64,000 nt of DNA from Hermodice carunculata (lineage: Eukaryota > Annelida > Polychaeta > Eunicida > Amphinomidae): positions 89,670,788-89,734,787 of the forward strand of contig OZ026623.1 in NCBI GenBank assembly GCA_964020975.1, given 5' to 3'. The position numbers and the translations under genes were made by a program. Position 1 is the first letter of the stretch. The number at the start of each line of letters is the position of its first letter. Under the pieces are notes generated by a model. It was given only the letters and a program-made list of their open reading frames with translations, searched no databases and was not told where the DNA came from. Positions 23,671 to 34,913 of this stretch are shown in pieces.

Positions 23671-25108
23671 ATGAGCAGGCGAGTTGCTGAGGACAACCTG
23701 CAGGATCTGGTGGCCGTGTTCTACCAGACGTTTCCAACTATCTACGAGGTAAGAGTTGCAGTTGAGAGGAATGGGCATCAGATGCCAGCTCGGTATCAGG
23801 TACAGGTGGGTCCACCTCCAGAGACCCCAGCTGAAGAAACTATACCCCCACCTGCTAACCAGATGCGACCACAACGAAGACCAGTACGACCACGGCCTCC
23901 TTGTGTGAGGTCCCATGCAGATGATCGATACCGTACTTGTCCGGGGGAAATTCCAGACAGGCATAAATGTGGCCCCAGAGAGCAATGCCTTGCAGAGCTT
24001 GCAGCCTTACAGGCTGCTGTGGTACAACCAAACCAGCAGGTTGGCTCAGTGGGCCAAGTTTGTCAGTCAATAGCAGATCCTGATGAACAGGAGGACCGTG
24101 ACCGGTCCTGCAGGGGTAATCGGGAATGCTCTCGCTCATCATCTCCCCTCTCGTCCTCGGATGAGCAGGGTTGAGATGGTGGGTATGAACGCTCACGTTC
24201 TCCCTTGGGGTCCCATTCATCCTCGCCCAGTTCAGACTTTACCATGGTTACACCTCTTTCGTCACGGTCGCTCCTGTTCTCCTCACCAAGCATCTCCATC
24301 TTCTTCAGAGCAAAGTGACCTTGATCGGTCCTTCCGGGGTGATCATGAACGTTCATGCTCATCATCTTCCCGGTCTTCTGTTGATTGCTCTCAGCGGCAA
24401 CCATCAGAGGACCGAAGTGATGGTGAACATGAACGTTCACGATCCCCTGTGTCTCCTTTTATTGCTAACCCTTCGTGGGTTACCAATCGACAGAGACATG
24501 CACCGTCTCCCTCATCTGATAATCCCTCGTGGGTTACCATGCGACAGAGACATGCACCATCTTCCTTCTGATAGCTCGTCAGAGGTTACCAATGGAGAGA
24601 GATGTGCACAGTCTCCGTCAACTGATAACCCCTCGTGGGTTACCTGTCGACGTAGACATGTACCATCTATCTCCACTGATAAACCCCTTGGAGGTTACCA
24701 ATCAATGGAGATGCGCACAGTCTCCATCAACTGATAACCCTTCGTGGGTAAGCAGTCAACGTAGATGTGCACCATCTCCCTCGAGTGGTAACTGCGCACG
24801 GACTACCAGTCCAGAAAGATGTTTTGCTGTCTTGGGTACTCATCTTTGGGTGCCGCCACTTGCATCTGTTTTTCCCATGCATGAGAGGAGATCTGTTGGG
24901 ATTCCACCATCAGACAGGCATTGGCCAGGTGGTGAAATTTAAGCAAATGTGCCTCCATCTGTGGCGAGAACAGATGCAATGGCGAGAAGAGGAGTGCCCT
25001 CTGCATCCCAGGCTGCTAGAGGGCGACCAGGCTCTCCACGGCCTGGCAGGCTGTCCATGGCCTGGCTGTTCACTCCAACTGTGAACAGCAGAGTCACCAG
25101 TAGTAAAT
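23671..25108 (+). pseudogene. Broken RS-rich reading frame, family unknown
   Basis: The first 167 codons (23671-24174) are open and start MSRRVAEDNLQDLVAVFYQT, a plausible small N-terminal domain. A Pro-rich linker follows, then a region rich in Arg-Ser, Asp-Arg and Ser runs (for example ERSRSPVS). The RS-rich character continues past an in-frame TGA at 24172 and again in a second frame to 24571. It then runs through a 54-bp minisatellite whose 52- and 55-bp copies shift the frame. A last open stretch ends SRVTSSK-stop at about 25108, next to AATAAA. Such a TGA could be a decayed CGA (Arg). A good donor (GAG|gtaaga, 23750) would instead cut the protein to 26 residues. I read it as a decayed intronless gene or retrocopy. 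An intron-containing host gene with splicing around the breaks is possible. Confidence 0.45.
24466..24800 (+). repeat. 54-bp coding-type minisatellite, six copies
   Basis: Units begin 'aaccc(t/c)tcgtgggttacc' and end 'c(t/c)ccatc(t)gat', with lengths of 54, 52, 54, 54, 55 and 54 bp. In the open frame each encodes NPSWVTxRQRHAPSPSSD-like peptides of 18 residues. A period divisible by three is expected if the array arose in a gene. The 52- and 55-bp copies break the frame. Confidence 0.85.
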
Positions 25109-25657
25109 AAATAGAGTTTCATGTTTGTAGTTTTATAAAGTTACTGCTGCAATATTTACAGCTGTTGCCATTGTAAGATCACACACATAATAGATTATTC
25201 CGCTGCCAGCAGAAATTGGTTTCATCTTACTCAAAACTGTAAACACTTGTGTGAGTGAAAAGTTTACATGATATTCAACTGTTTTAAGGACATGTGACAA
25301 CATGCCCATAGGCACCTAAATTCCCGTCATTTAGGATATAGGTACAGTTGCTTGCAATGTTGCAGCTCCCAATTTGGCAGTGTTGCTGTGTTTTATTGTC
25401 AAATCTTCTCCCAAATTAAAACAAATGTTTCATGTATTGTCTTCAAAATTGGGAGTATATAGCTTGACACAATCTACACCAATGTACATTTAGTGGCACC
25501 ACTGTAATTCAGGCCTGAGAATCTTCCTCTTTTCGGAGGAAATACTCTTTTTGGTGAGTTTATTTTGGAAAATAAGTCCAGAATGGTCTGAAATGTGCAA
25601 ATATGCAGAGATCTGCAATTAAAAGTTGTGAAGGTGGTCATTTTCTCCCTTTTTTTT

Positions 25658-25761
<104 letters not shown>

Positions 25762-26832
25762 AACTTTATTTTACTAGGGTTACACTGTGGTTGTGTGTTT
25801 CACAAGTCTCCCTTCTCATCCCATGATTGACAAGAATCCATGGTCAATATTGGAAGGCAAGAGTACATGCATGTTTATGAAGTTTTTTCGAAACTTGTTT
25901 CCTAGATCAACTCAACTTATTTTGGATTGAATTTCTCTAGCTGAGGATGGGCTGTTCACAGAACAGCCCTTTTGATAAAGTATTTACTGGTATTCCATGT
26001 GGCAGCATTTCAATCACCGGTGACTCTGGATGCCAGACAGTTGGCACCTGTACAAGACATGTCACAGGTGTTGCATTCAGCATATGTGTATTAACTATGT
26101 TTACCAACGTTTGGATCTTGGGGTGCGCAGCGTACGTACTTTGTGAAAGCCAAAGTTTGTGATAATTGTACATATACATGTAAGAGGAACATACATGTAC
26201 ATTGTACATGAATATACTTAATTTCTTGTCTTGCCTTTTCATGAAAAAGACGAGCTGGGGATTGTGTGCCCACCCATTGTCATCCACAGCATTGTTATTC
26301 TATGCATCATGAAATTTGTATGGCAAAGGTCCAGAGGTCACTTGACATCAGGAGCACTAAGTCACAGAGGTCAACTCTTCATTTTACTGCTGTTGAAGGG
26401 TTAGTTGCAGGCTTTCCAAATTTGTACTACATGTGGTTTCATTTCATTTTTTAAAATTTTGATCTCATGCCAATATTACTTTCTGTTGTCATGATAGTGT
26501 AATTGGCTCTCTGTAGCATTTCGATGATTTTAAGTCAGGTTATTATTTAAATTCAACACATTTTGACAATTGAAATGCTTTGCAAGACCAGTAATCTACA
26601 TGTATAGCAATAACTTGACTTGGGATACTCATCAGCAGCAGTAGAAATGACCACACTAAAGGACCTTGGGACACTTAAATTAATAGTAACTGGCAACTTT
26701 GACTGTGGCAGGTGAATTTTGATTACATTTGGTTTATTAGTTTGGCTTCTGATGCATTATTCCTGGAAATGAGTATGTTGGTGACCCTGGCCTAATTTTC
26801 CAGAACCATGCAGTCATGTATATCTTACCTAA
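25762..26832. other. Noncoding stretch
   Basis: Unique AT-rich sequence with many 'acatgtaca' palindromic words (for example 26165-26212), common in marine invertebrate genomes. No supported gene. Confidence 0.45.
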
Positions 26833-27000
26833 TTATGTTGTATTGAATTTTGACTTCTTTGTACAGAGGTAACAGCCACAGACTGGACCATTCCATAAGG
26901 TTATGGCTGCCTTGAACTCGTCTTTCGTGTCCAAGGCTTTTACTTTCCTGGGTAGGTCATGCCACAATTTAATCATAGTTAAATTCTGAACTTTTGTGAA
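26833..27000 (-). mobile_element. LINE ORF2 C-terminal fragment
   Basis: The - strand frame reads IKLWHDLPRKVKALDTKDEF and ends at a stop at 26833-26835. This is the 'xxxWNxLPxxVxxxxsxxxFKxxL' motif that closes reverse-transcriptase proteins of jockey/CR1/I-type LINEs. It continues into the expected Trp-Asn and Cys residues (ITLWNGPVCGCYL). Only about 55 residues are kept, abutting the copia fossil directly. Confidence 0.65.
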
Positions 27001-29480
27001 CAACTTTGGGCTACAAGTTGAGCTTTAAATCTTTCAGTTGAACTGTTAGCACACTTCTTCTGAACACCCACCAGCTTCCAAATAATTTACGGCCCTTGGG
27101 TGGTTCTAGAAGCTCATAGACATCATTTTCCATTAGTGACTTCATCTCCTTGTCCATGGCAGCTCTCTGTTCTGCCTCATTTCAACCTGACAGTGCTGCA
27201 GTTATTGGGCCACTCAGTTCATCACTTGGTCAAATCGTTGCCCACTCTCCATCAAAATTAGGAGGTCCTGTCTTTCGCCTTGACCTTCGTAAGACCAGCT
27301 TGGGTTCATCAGCAGTTTATTCTCATCACTCCCACACTCCAACTGGACAGAGTCCTCTTTTATTTCTGTATTTGGCACACCCTGTGGCTTACCCTGCCTT
27401 GATTCGCTAAAGATGACATCTCTACTGGCGAAAACTTTCTCTTGCTCCATATGAAAGAATTTATACCCTTTTATCTCAGTGCTGTCATGCATAAGAAACC
27501 ACTTTCTAGTCTTTGAATCTAATATCTGTCTCTTTGTTATTGTGAGCATATGTTCAAGACAACCAAACACTCGTACATTATCAACAGTTGCCTTTTGGTT
27601 TCTTCATGCCTCACAAGGTGTCATGTCAGGAACTCCCTTGGTTGGACTGCGATTACGGAGATACATGTACACTGCTGTTGACTGCGTCTCTGCCCAGAAT
27701 TTCTGTGGTAGATTTGCATCTGCCATCATTGACCCCATTGTTTCAACTCAAATTTTATTCCTTCTCTCTGAGACCTCACCTTGTTGCAGTGTTTTTCGGA
27801 ATTGTCAACTCATGCTGAATACCTTCAGCTTTTAAATCACTGGAAACTCTGCTGATGTATATTCACCTCCATTGTCAGTGCAAACTGCCTTCAATTTGTG
27901 CTCTGTTGCATTTCTACTAATGCTTTCAACTCTTGACAATACTGAAACACTTGGTCCAGTATATAAACCCACATGCAGCGGGTCTTGTCATCAATGAATG
28001 TCAGGATGTGTACTCAGCTCCAATTAATGACTTTTCATTCTTTTTTCCATATACATCACTGGGTACTAATCCAAGCAGTTCTCCAGCTCTCTTAGCATAA
28101 TCTGCTGGAAACAGATTTTGATGCTGTTTGCCTTCAACACATGGTTCACAGAAGATCAATTGTTTTGTGGTGTCATAGTCAAAACCATTCATTAATCCTT
28201 CATTGAACAGTTTTTTCTAGGCTCTGTTTTCCCAGATAACCATAATGACAATGCCAAATATCCTCATTGACAGCACAAGCACACGTCTTCGTTTGATTAA
28301 CACTTTCACAATCCAGGTAGTACAGACTTAATTCCTGTTCTGATGAGTCTCCTTACCATGGCAATAATGTGTTGCTCTGTGTCTAAAATAGAACAGCTAG
28401 CTCTGCTGAACTCTGTAGTTTTGCCAGCTTTTGTTGCTTTTGATGCCCTAAGCCCATTGCAAGACAGCTTGGGCACATAAAACACATCATGTGTGAAACT
28501 AGCACCTTGTGAGGTTTGAGTTTGGTTGCCTCATATTCAACAGGACCACTCCAGATCCCATTGCCTGTACCACATTGCCATCTCCCAGTATGCCAGTGGT
28601 TGGTCCAGATTATTATCAGTTCAAGAAATAACCTTCTATCATTGCACATATTACGTGTTGCACCTGAATCTACAATCCAGCTGCTTGGATGGGTGGTCGC
28701 ATTGGCTGACAAAGCATGCCTGACCATGCATTGGTCCAGCACACTCACTATCTGAATTACTGCGGTCCTTTCCCTTGTATTCTGCCATTTCTGCCATCTG
28801 ACTGAAGTCAGGTTCATTATTCAGCTCAGTACAGTTTATTTTAACATGCCCAGTCTTTCCACAGTGATAGCATCTATATGTAAAGGCCCTATTTGTTTCT
28901 TTTGAATTTTGCTGTCATGACTGATTCACTGTTTGCATCTGCTTGTGCTCGTTCTTTTAATTTTAGCTCTTCATACCTTGACCTTTCAGTCACTATTTCC
29001 GTCTTCGGTACCTCTGCATTTGCTTCTAGTGTTGTTACCAATGTGTTGCAGGAATCTGGCAAGCTTGCCAGCAACGTGACCACTTGATCCTCCTCCTCCA
29101 TTGGTGCCCCAATGACTGACAGTTCTTGAAAGACCTCAGTCATCTGCTATATGTGTTCCTTGATGGGATTTCCATCTTTATGTTGCAATACATTCAGCCA
29201 CCGCTGTATTGATATCATGATGATAAGTTCTTGGCCTAAGTTTTCCTTTCAAACTAATTTGCTAACTTCTTCCATACCACTACTGGGTCCATGGGATTCC
29301 CAACAGATTATGCAGCAATGATTCTGTTGCCAGAACAGTGGTAGCCAGCTGCAGTGCTTTAATTGTCTTCCCTACCTCTGAATTTTGCTGCATCAGCTGC
29401 TACAGTAGGAGCCTCTTCAGTTTCGTTGGCTATTAACCACAAACTTATCTCTCATCGGGGCTATCCTGCACAGCACCTTT
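26985..29480 (-). mobile_element. Ty1/copia retrotransposon fossil, partial
   Basis: On the - strand, in the order of a copia polyprotein, the parts are as follows. A UBN2-type gag lies at about 29480-28890 (with LLASLPDSCNTLVTTL), and a CCHC zinc knuckle (CYHCGKTGHV) at about 28870. The protease has WIVDSGAT at about 28680, the GAG-pre-integrase has CEPCVEGKQH at about 28140, and an integrase tail lies at about 27570-27400. The start of the reverse transcriptase, in the AMDKEMKSLMENDVYELLEP segment, is at about 27160. The rest of the reverse transcriptase and RNase H are absent, and I find no long terminal repeats. The element is old and broken in many places (well over five). The family is certain, but its exact limits are not. 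Confidence 0.88.
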
Positions 29481-29671
29481 CATGTACATGTAACATAATT
29501 TGACACATTCAAGGGTACAATTAACACAGTGTTAGCTGCTGTTACCATGGCTATTGTATGGTTTCACATACACAGTCCAAAACCACTTCATTCAAGTTCA
29601 AATAGCACAACTCAACAAATTCTGCTGGAAAATGTACTTAACATGTTATCTTTTAGGTGAATGTAGGAGTA

Positions 29672-29849
29672 CAGTGGTACCTGCTCTAAAGACCACCTCT
29701 CGTGAGAGACCACATTAGTTTTTAAGACCACCCTTTCAAGACATTGGCCTTTTATTTCTTTGTTAATTTACCTGCAATGAAAGACCACCTGTCATATGTA
29801 ACCACTTTTGTCTGGCATAAGGGGTGGTCTTAAATTGCAGGTACCACTG
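29672..29849. mobile_element. pogo/Tc1-like MITE
   Basis: A 178-bp element flanked by TA at 29670-29671 and 29850-29851. The ends are inverted repeats beginning CAGTGGTACCTGC, then '(a/t)(c/t)taa(a)gaccacc'. Internally 'agaccacc' recurs several times. Same structural class as the element at 11.5 kb but a different family. Confidence 0.88.
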
Positions 29850-30217
29850 TATATTTTTTTCACTAATGTTAGGACATACATTTTTTTGAAATATGCATAG
29901 CCCTCCCCACTGCCACCCCTTCCAGGTGTATCTAATGATTGGTACTTGAATGTACATCTTTTTCACATGAATTTACTAGGGAGAGAGCTTGGTTGAGGCA
30001 GGCTAAGTTATACATAGCTTATATATAGGATGCATATGGCTGAACTTATAGGATGGGTCAAAGTAATGGGTTTTTTTTACATGTGTTAAGTTTGCCTAAT
30101 GGTCATTATGAATAAGTGGTTGTGCAATAAAATAATTATTGCTTACCTTGACCAAAGATCAATGGCATCTGATATTCTGATTGTCATTTGTTCATTGCAG
30201 TATTATTTGACATTTTA

Positions 30218-30247
30218 AGCTCAGTTGACTCCTCAGTCAGCTGAGCT
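30218..30247. repeat. Conserved hairpin end of the composite repeat
   Basis: AGCTCAGTTGACT and AGTCAGCTGAGCT form a 13-bp stem (one G-T pair) with a 4-nt loop, followed by 'agtggatgggtagcaatctg'. This matches the hairpin ends at 39161 and 55196. The rest of the element is lost in the assembly gap. Confidence 0.7.
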
Positions 30248-30318
30248 AGTGGATGGGTAGCAATCTGTCATACGTGTCCTTCTGTTGTTCATCCACAATG
30301 TCATTGTGATCTTGCAGA

Positions 30319-30518
30319 NNNNNNNNNNNNNNNNNNNNNNNNNNNNNNNNNNNNNNNNNNNNNNNNNNNNNNNNNNNNNNNNNNNNNNNNNNNNNNNNNN
30401 NNNNNNNNNNNNNNNNNNNNNNNNNNNNNNNNNNNNNNNNNNNNNNNNNNNNNNNNNNNNNNNNNNNNNNNNNNNNNNNNNNNNNNNNNNNNNNNNNNNN
30501 NNNNNNNNNNNNNNNNNN
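30319..30518. other. Assembly gap (200 N)
   Basis: Exactly 200 undetermined bases, a conventional scaffold gap size, so the true length is unknown. Open frames spanning it are artefacts. Confidence 0.99.
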
Positions 30519-31265
30519 TGGGGAATTTATAACAGATGACTCGATACAATATAATACATCTTAAACATGCCTTTATGTGAGAAACGGAACATAAAGCTTG
30601 GGGAACTTTAAAACATACAACTCCTCAAAGTAGAACTGATCTCACATCAACTTACTCGGAAACCTACTGCCACAGGTTCACATTTATTATTCCCAGACAT
30701 GTAAACCACGACTTACAATAACTGTAATGCATACTGACACTTCGTAGTTCATCATGAAGAAGCTATTGTCATTTGCCATCGCGCCTTGCTAGTCCTGCAT
30801 GCACGGACTGGACATATGTAAAGATGCCCTCGCTCATTATGGTCCTAGGAATTATAGCTGCCAAACAAAAGTGGCCTCGAAGTCAGGATATGGAGAACCT
30901 TTGTGAAAATTACCACAGACCACATGCAAGCTTTACATCATTGTAAATTGGAAACAGTCTGCACTGTCAGCATCTGTGTGTGCCACTTGTTGTTTCCCCG
31001 TCACCGCTGAACAATCTAAACAGATGTATCGCTGAGTCTGACTTATTTATCTGCACGACAACAAAGGAAGGCACTACCAACACAAAAGCTGCGAACAAAA
31101 ATGGTTGATAAAACTATGAATCGTGTCGCCGAGAAAGTGCTCTATCATTTCAAAAGATGAAAGATATTACATTTGGAGAAAAGAAAGCAATCTTTGGCAC
31201 TCTACTTGACTGGCATCTGGTCCTGCCATTGTCCCGATGTATACGACTAAATATTGTGACGAGCT
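30519..31265. other. Noncoding stretch
   Basis: Unique sequence of moderate GC with no repeats and no supported exon. Nothing recognised. Confidence 0.4.
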
Positions 31266-31269
31266 GTAG

Positions 31270-31424
<155 letters not shown>

Positions 31425-31879
31425 TTACAAAGCGAGAAACAAGATTGGTCCATACTCAAGACAAAGCGACCTTTACAATGGGTGATCTATTCTCCTCGTG
31501 AGTCATGGTGTCCATTATCCACAGAAGGTCAAGGTTTCCTTATTGTCGCGACACGAGACAATAAAATAAAACTGTTATCACAGTAACAAGGAGTGATGGA
31601 GGTTGACCAGAAATAATGCAGGGAATGAAAGAATATAGGGTTCAAGTACCAAAGTGGGTACCTTAGTCGGATACTGTCAATTTAAAGTAATTTGCAGACG
31701 TTTAGAGTCGCCACAGAACGCTATTCTCAAACCCTTGCGATATCTTTGGAGTTGCCATTACTACCTTTAAATTGCCTTTCATAATAGGACCGACTAAGGT
31801 TTTTCCATATTGTCCTTAATGCGCAAATGTTGTGATTGCTTTCCGTATGGTAAGCCGTTTTAACTTTTTATCGGAATTT

Positions 31880-32190
31880 AAGATGTCAAAAATTCGAATT
31901 ATAGATATCTATAATTCAGTTTTATATATCGTTTTTGATTACCGAACTGTAGATACCTAAAAATCATCTATAGATACCTAAAATCATTTCTATGTATTTA
32001 GAATCATTTATAGATACCTAAAATGAATTATAAACATCTATAATTGATTTTTGGTCGTTGAATTCTGGATATATAATTCGATCATATTTTTCAAAAATAT
32101 CTTAACCAATTTTTCAATATCTGTAATTCGCATTTTAGATTCATATAATTCAGCCATTTTAAACATACCACAAAAATTAATATAGATATA
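31880..32190. repeat. AT-rich palindromic short-period repeat, left block
   Basis: The words 'tatagatatctataat', 'tagatacctaaaat' and 'aattgattttag' recur every 18-25 bp. A perfect 20-bp palindrome, AATTATAGATATCTATAATT, lies at 31897-31916. A matching block lies at 33340-33850, with unrelated unique DNA between. The pair may be the subterminal repeats of one larger element. Confidence 0.7.
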
Positions 32191-32771
32191 TTTAAAGATT
32201 ACATAATTTGAATGTCCTGAATATAAGTCATGCTCCCTTCTTGCATACACTCTGCGTACATATTGCATCTGATACGGCACAGAAAATTGCCTCCCTGGCC
32301 AAATTAGTTGCCTGACTGTTCGTACATTCCAGGCAATAGCACCTAGCACCCATGACGAATTTTATATGCTTGAAACATTAACTCGGCTCCAACGAGGGAT
32401 TTGAGGGTAAATCTAGGGCTGGGTATGATCGTAGATGCATCCCTAAGTGTTTGCTTATGCCAATTGATCTGAAAAGGCAAGTACTAAGCCACGAGTGTGC
32501 TTGCTGGTACTTGTACTTCGATTCTATCCGGAAGAGAAAATAGTTTTTTCTTTGTTATCACTATGGGAGGGACTTTTTTTAATCAATCAGTGTTTACAAT
32601 TACTATTACTATGAGATAACAGATTCACAAAAGGAGCCTTCACTTGTTGGACAGTGCTTCAAGATAGCTGTTTTTAGCATGCTGCAACAAGGCTCATGTC
32701 ATCCACGATTTCCCATTCCCGCCGCAACTCAGCGAAAGATCTGTTTTCATTACGTCATTCCTTTATAGATG
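32191..32771. other. Unique DNA between the palindromic repeat blocks
   Basis: No gene seen. The frame on the - strand up to 32349 begins in unique sequence but runs into the AT-rich repeat and lacks family support. Confidence 0.4.
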
Positions 32772-32899
32772 TCTACGGGGCCCCAGATGGGACACGAGGA
32801 AAAAAATTGCGCTCCCACCGAAAGATTTTGCGTAGGAACGTAACACTTTTGCGAGGGAACGCATTTTTTTTCTCATGTCCCCTCTGGGGCTTCGTAGGG
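32772..32899. mobile_element. Small foldback element, ~50-bp arms
   Basis: 'tctacggggccccagatggg' to 'gctcccaccgaaag' (32772-32824) is matched in inverse order by 32848-32899 ('gcgagggaacgc' to 'ctctggggcttcgtaggg') with scattered mismatches. It folds into one long hairpin with a loop of about 25 nt. It has no coding capacity. Confidence 0.75.
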
Positions 32900-33339
32900 A
32901 TTAAGCTATTAAAAGGATAAAATCTGTATCAGTGTTAAGAAACTGAATTTTAATTGCTCAATTAAAAAACAACAACTCTAATTATTGTATTTGTGTCTTC
33001 TTGTGCAGAACCACTTCCTAGTAGGCATTACCCTATTCCCCAGTCCGAACTCTTTACCCTCCATAAGCTAACCTGTCACTGTCTAACTTATGTACATATT
33101 GAAGTCCAATTGTCCATATTCCGCGCGTTCGTCTGTAGAGTTTTGACATCGGTTGTATAAGCCCAAATAAATCAAACGGTCTTCAGCGGGTAACTGCTCA
33201 GAACATGTTTCGGAGCCAATATCCGCTGTAGCTTTTTTTTGCGGAAAAACAAAATATCGCACACAGCAAAAATGGAAACACTATTTTCTTACGGGAAATA
33301 TGACAGTACGCTTCTAGCAGCAAAGCTGTATTTTAAATT
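32900..33339. other. Noncoding stretch
   Basis: Unique sequence between the foldback element and the right palindromic repeat block. Nothing recognised. Confidence 0.4.
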
Positions 33340-33850
33340 TTGGGTTTACAGATATCTACAAATAAATTATAGATACCTGTTATTCAATTTTAGATCCCTA
33401 AAATTTTGATTGGATGTGAAAAAGGAGTGCCTTAGTTCTAAGCCTACTTTATATTTAATCCCCTTTTAGATATCTATAATTAGAATTATATATATATTTA
33501 TAGATATCTAAAATTGATTTTAGATAAGTAAAATCAATTATAGATATCTTCAATTCATTTTTGTTTATCTATAAATGATTTTACAGATCTTAAACTCATT
33601 TTATATATCTCTAATTTGCTATCTTTAAAGAAAAATTCAATTTAAGATATTTAAAACCGATTGTAAATACATGTATCTACAATTCATTTTAAGAACCTAT
33701 AATTGATTTTAGATGTGTTAAATTGAATTTTTGATATCAAAAATTTAATTATAGAATCACGAATTCATTTGTAGCTAGCTGTAAATTATTTTAGATACTT
33801 TAAACTGATTTTAGATATCTATTATTTGCTATAGTTAAAGATATATAGAA
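33340..33850. repeat. AT-rich palindromic short-period repeat, right block
   Basis: The vocabulary is the same as in 31880-32190: 'tagatatctaaaattgattt', 'atagatatcttcaattcatt' and 'ttgattttagatgtg'. Units alternate orientation, so many adjacent pairs are inverted. Confidence 0.7.
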
Positions 33851-34777
33851 TTGGTCATCTCTCTGATCGCTAAAGTCATTTTTAGTTACCTTTAAAGATG
33901 GCCTCACTTGCACCATGACCCATAATTTCTTGTGGGAGCTAGGCTGGTTCCCTGACAGTACATCGTATACTAGTGCTTTGTGCTTGACAGGCAGGTGCCA
34001 ACAGATGGCATACCACAATAAAAGTTTATTTTGCAAACTACGATAGAAGCTGCAACTATTGATGCAATTGTACAGAGTTATACATTGCATCCCCTTCTGT
34101 TGACATTTGATGCCATTTATCATATATAATAGTATAACATATAATATAAACAATTGAAGAAGACGTTCACATTCAAGGGTTTCTCTCTCTCTCTATCCCC
34201 TCTCTCTCTCTCTCTCTCTCCCATGAGAATAATATATATAGACATTGCAAGGAATTTAACAAAACTAAGTAAAATAAAGTTAAAACGTGTCTACGTATCA
34301 GCGGAGTGCCAGTATCAATAATTTCTACAATAAATTGAATGTATAGTTTTAAATTTTGCCTCTGGTCATGGTCATTACATTTGCGTATGTAGATATTATA
34401 GCAAATAAGCTCAATGAAAGACAGTTATTGACATTCTGTAGGATGTTCGCGTGTATAACCTGGACCTCTCACGGCGGTAAGCTGTCCTCGTTGATTTCTG
34501 TAGCCGAGTGAACCCACAGGGCAATAATTCATTTGGCAGTTTTATAGTCCAGTCGCTTTAGACTGCGGTAGATTCAGTAGCACCTCCTCTATCTAAAAAG
34601 CTCTTTAGGCTTCACACAAATAAGCTGACAATACCCTTAATATTTCAACTCATTTCAGGTAAAGGTTGGGTTTGCGTCTCTCTGTATGAGTTTATTTGGA
34701 ATCCTCTTCCATGGACTTATTATAATAAATAACAATATAACGTACTACTGTGGCACTGCCTGATGCACTTTGTACAG
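33851..34777. other. Noncoding stretch
   Basis: This includes a short (CT)n run at 34182-34221. No exon supported. Confidence 0.4.

Positions 34778-34913
<136 letters not shown>

Noticed and set aside
23536-24440. - strand frames (149, 121 and 125 codons) opposite the RS-rich frame
   Set aside because: Shadow frames: they lack domain character, while the + strand shows RS repeats and an 18-residue periodic unit.
28338-28365. Third hammerhead: CTGATGAGTCTCC
   Set aside because: No GAAA after a stem II and no closing stem I. It lies inside the copia fossil and is a chance word.
30285-30549. Open frames across the N run
   Set aside because: They consist almost wholly of undetermined bases.
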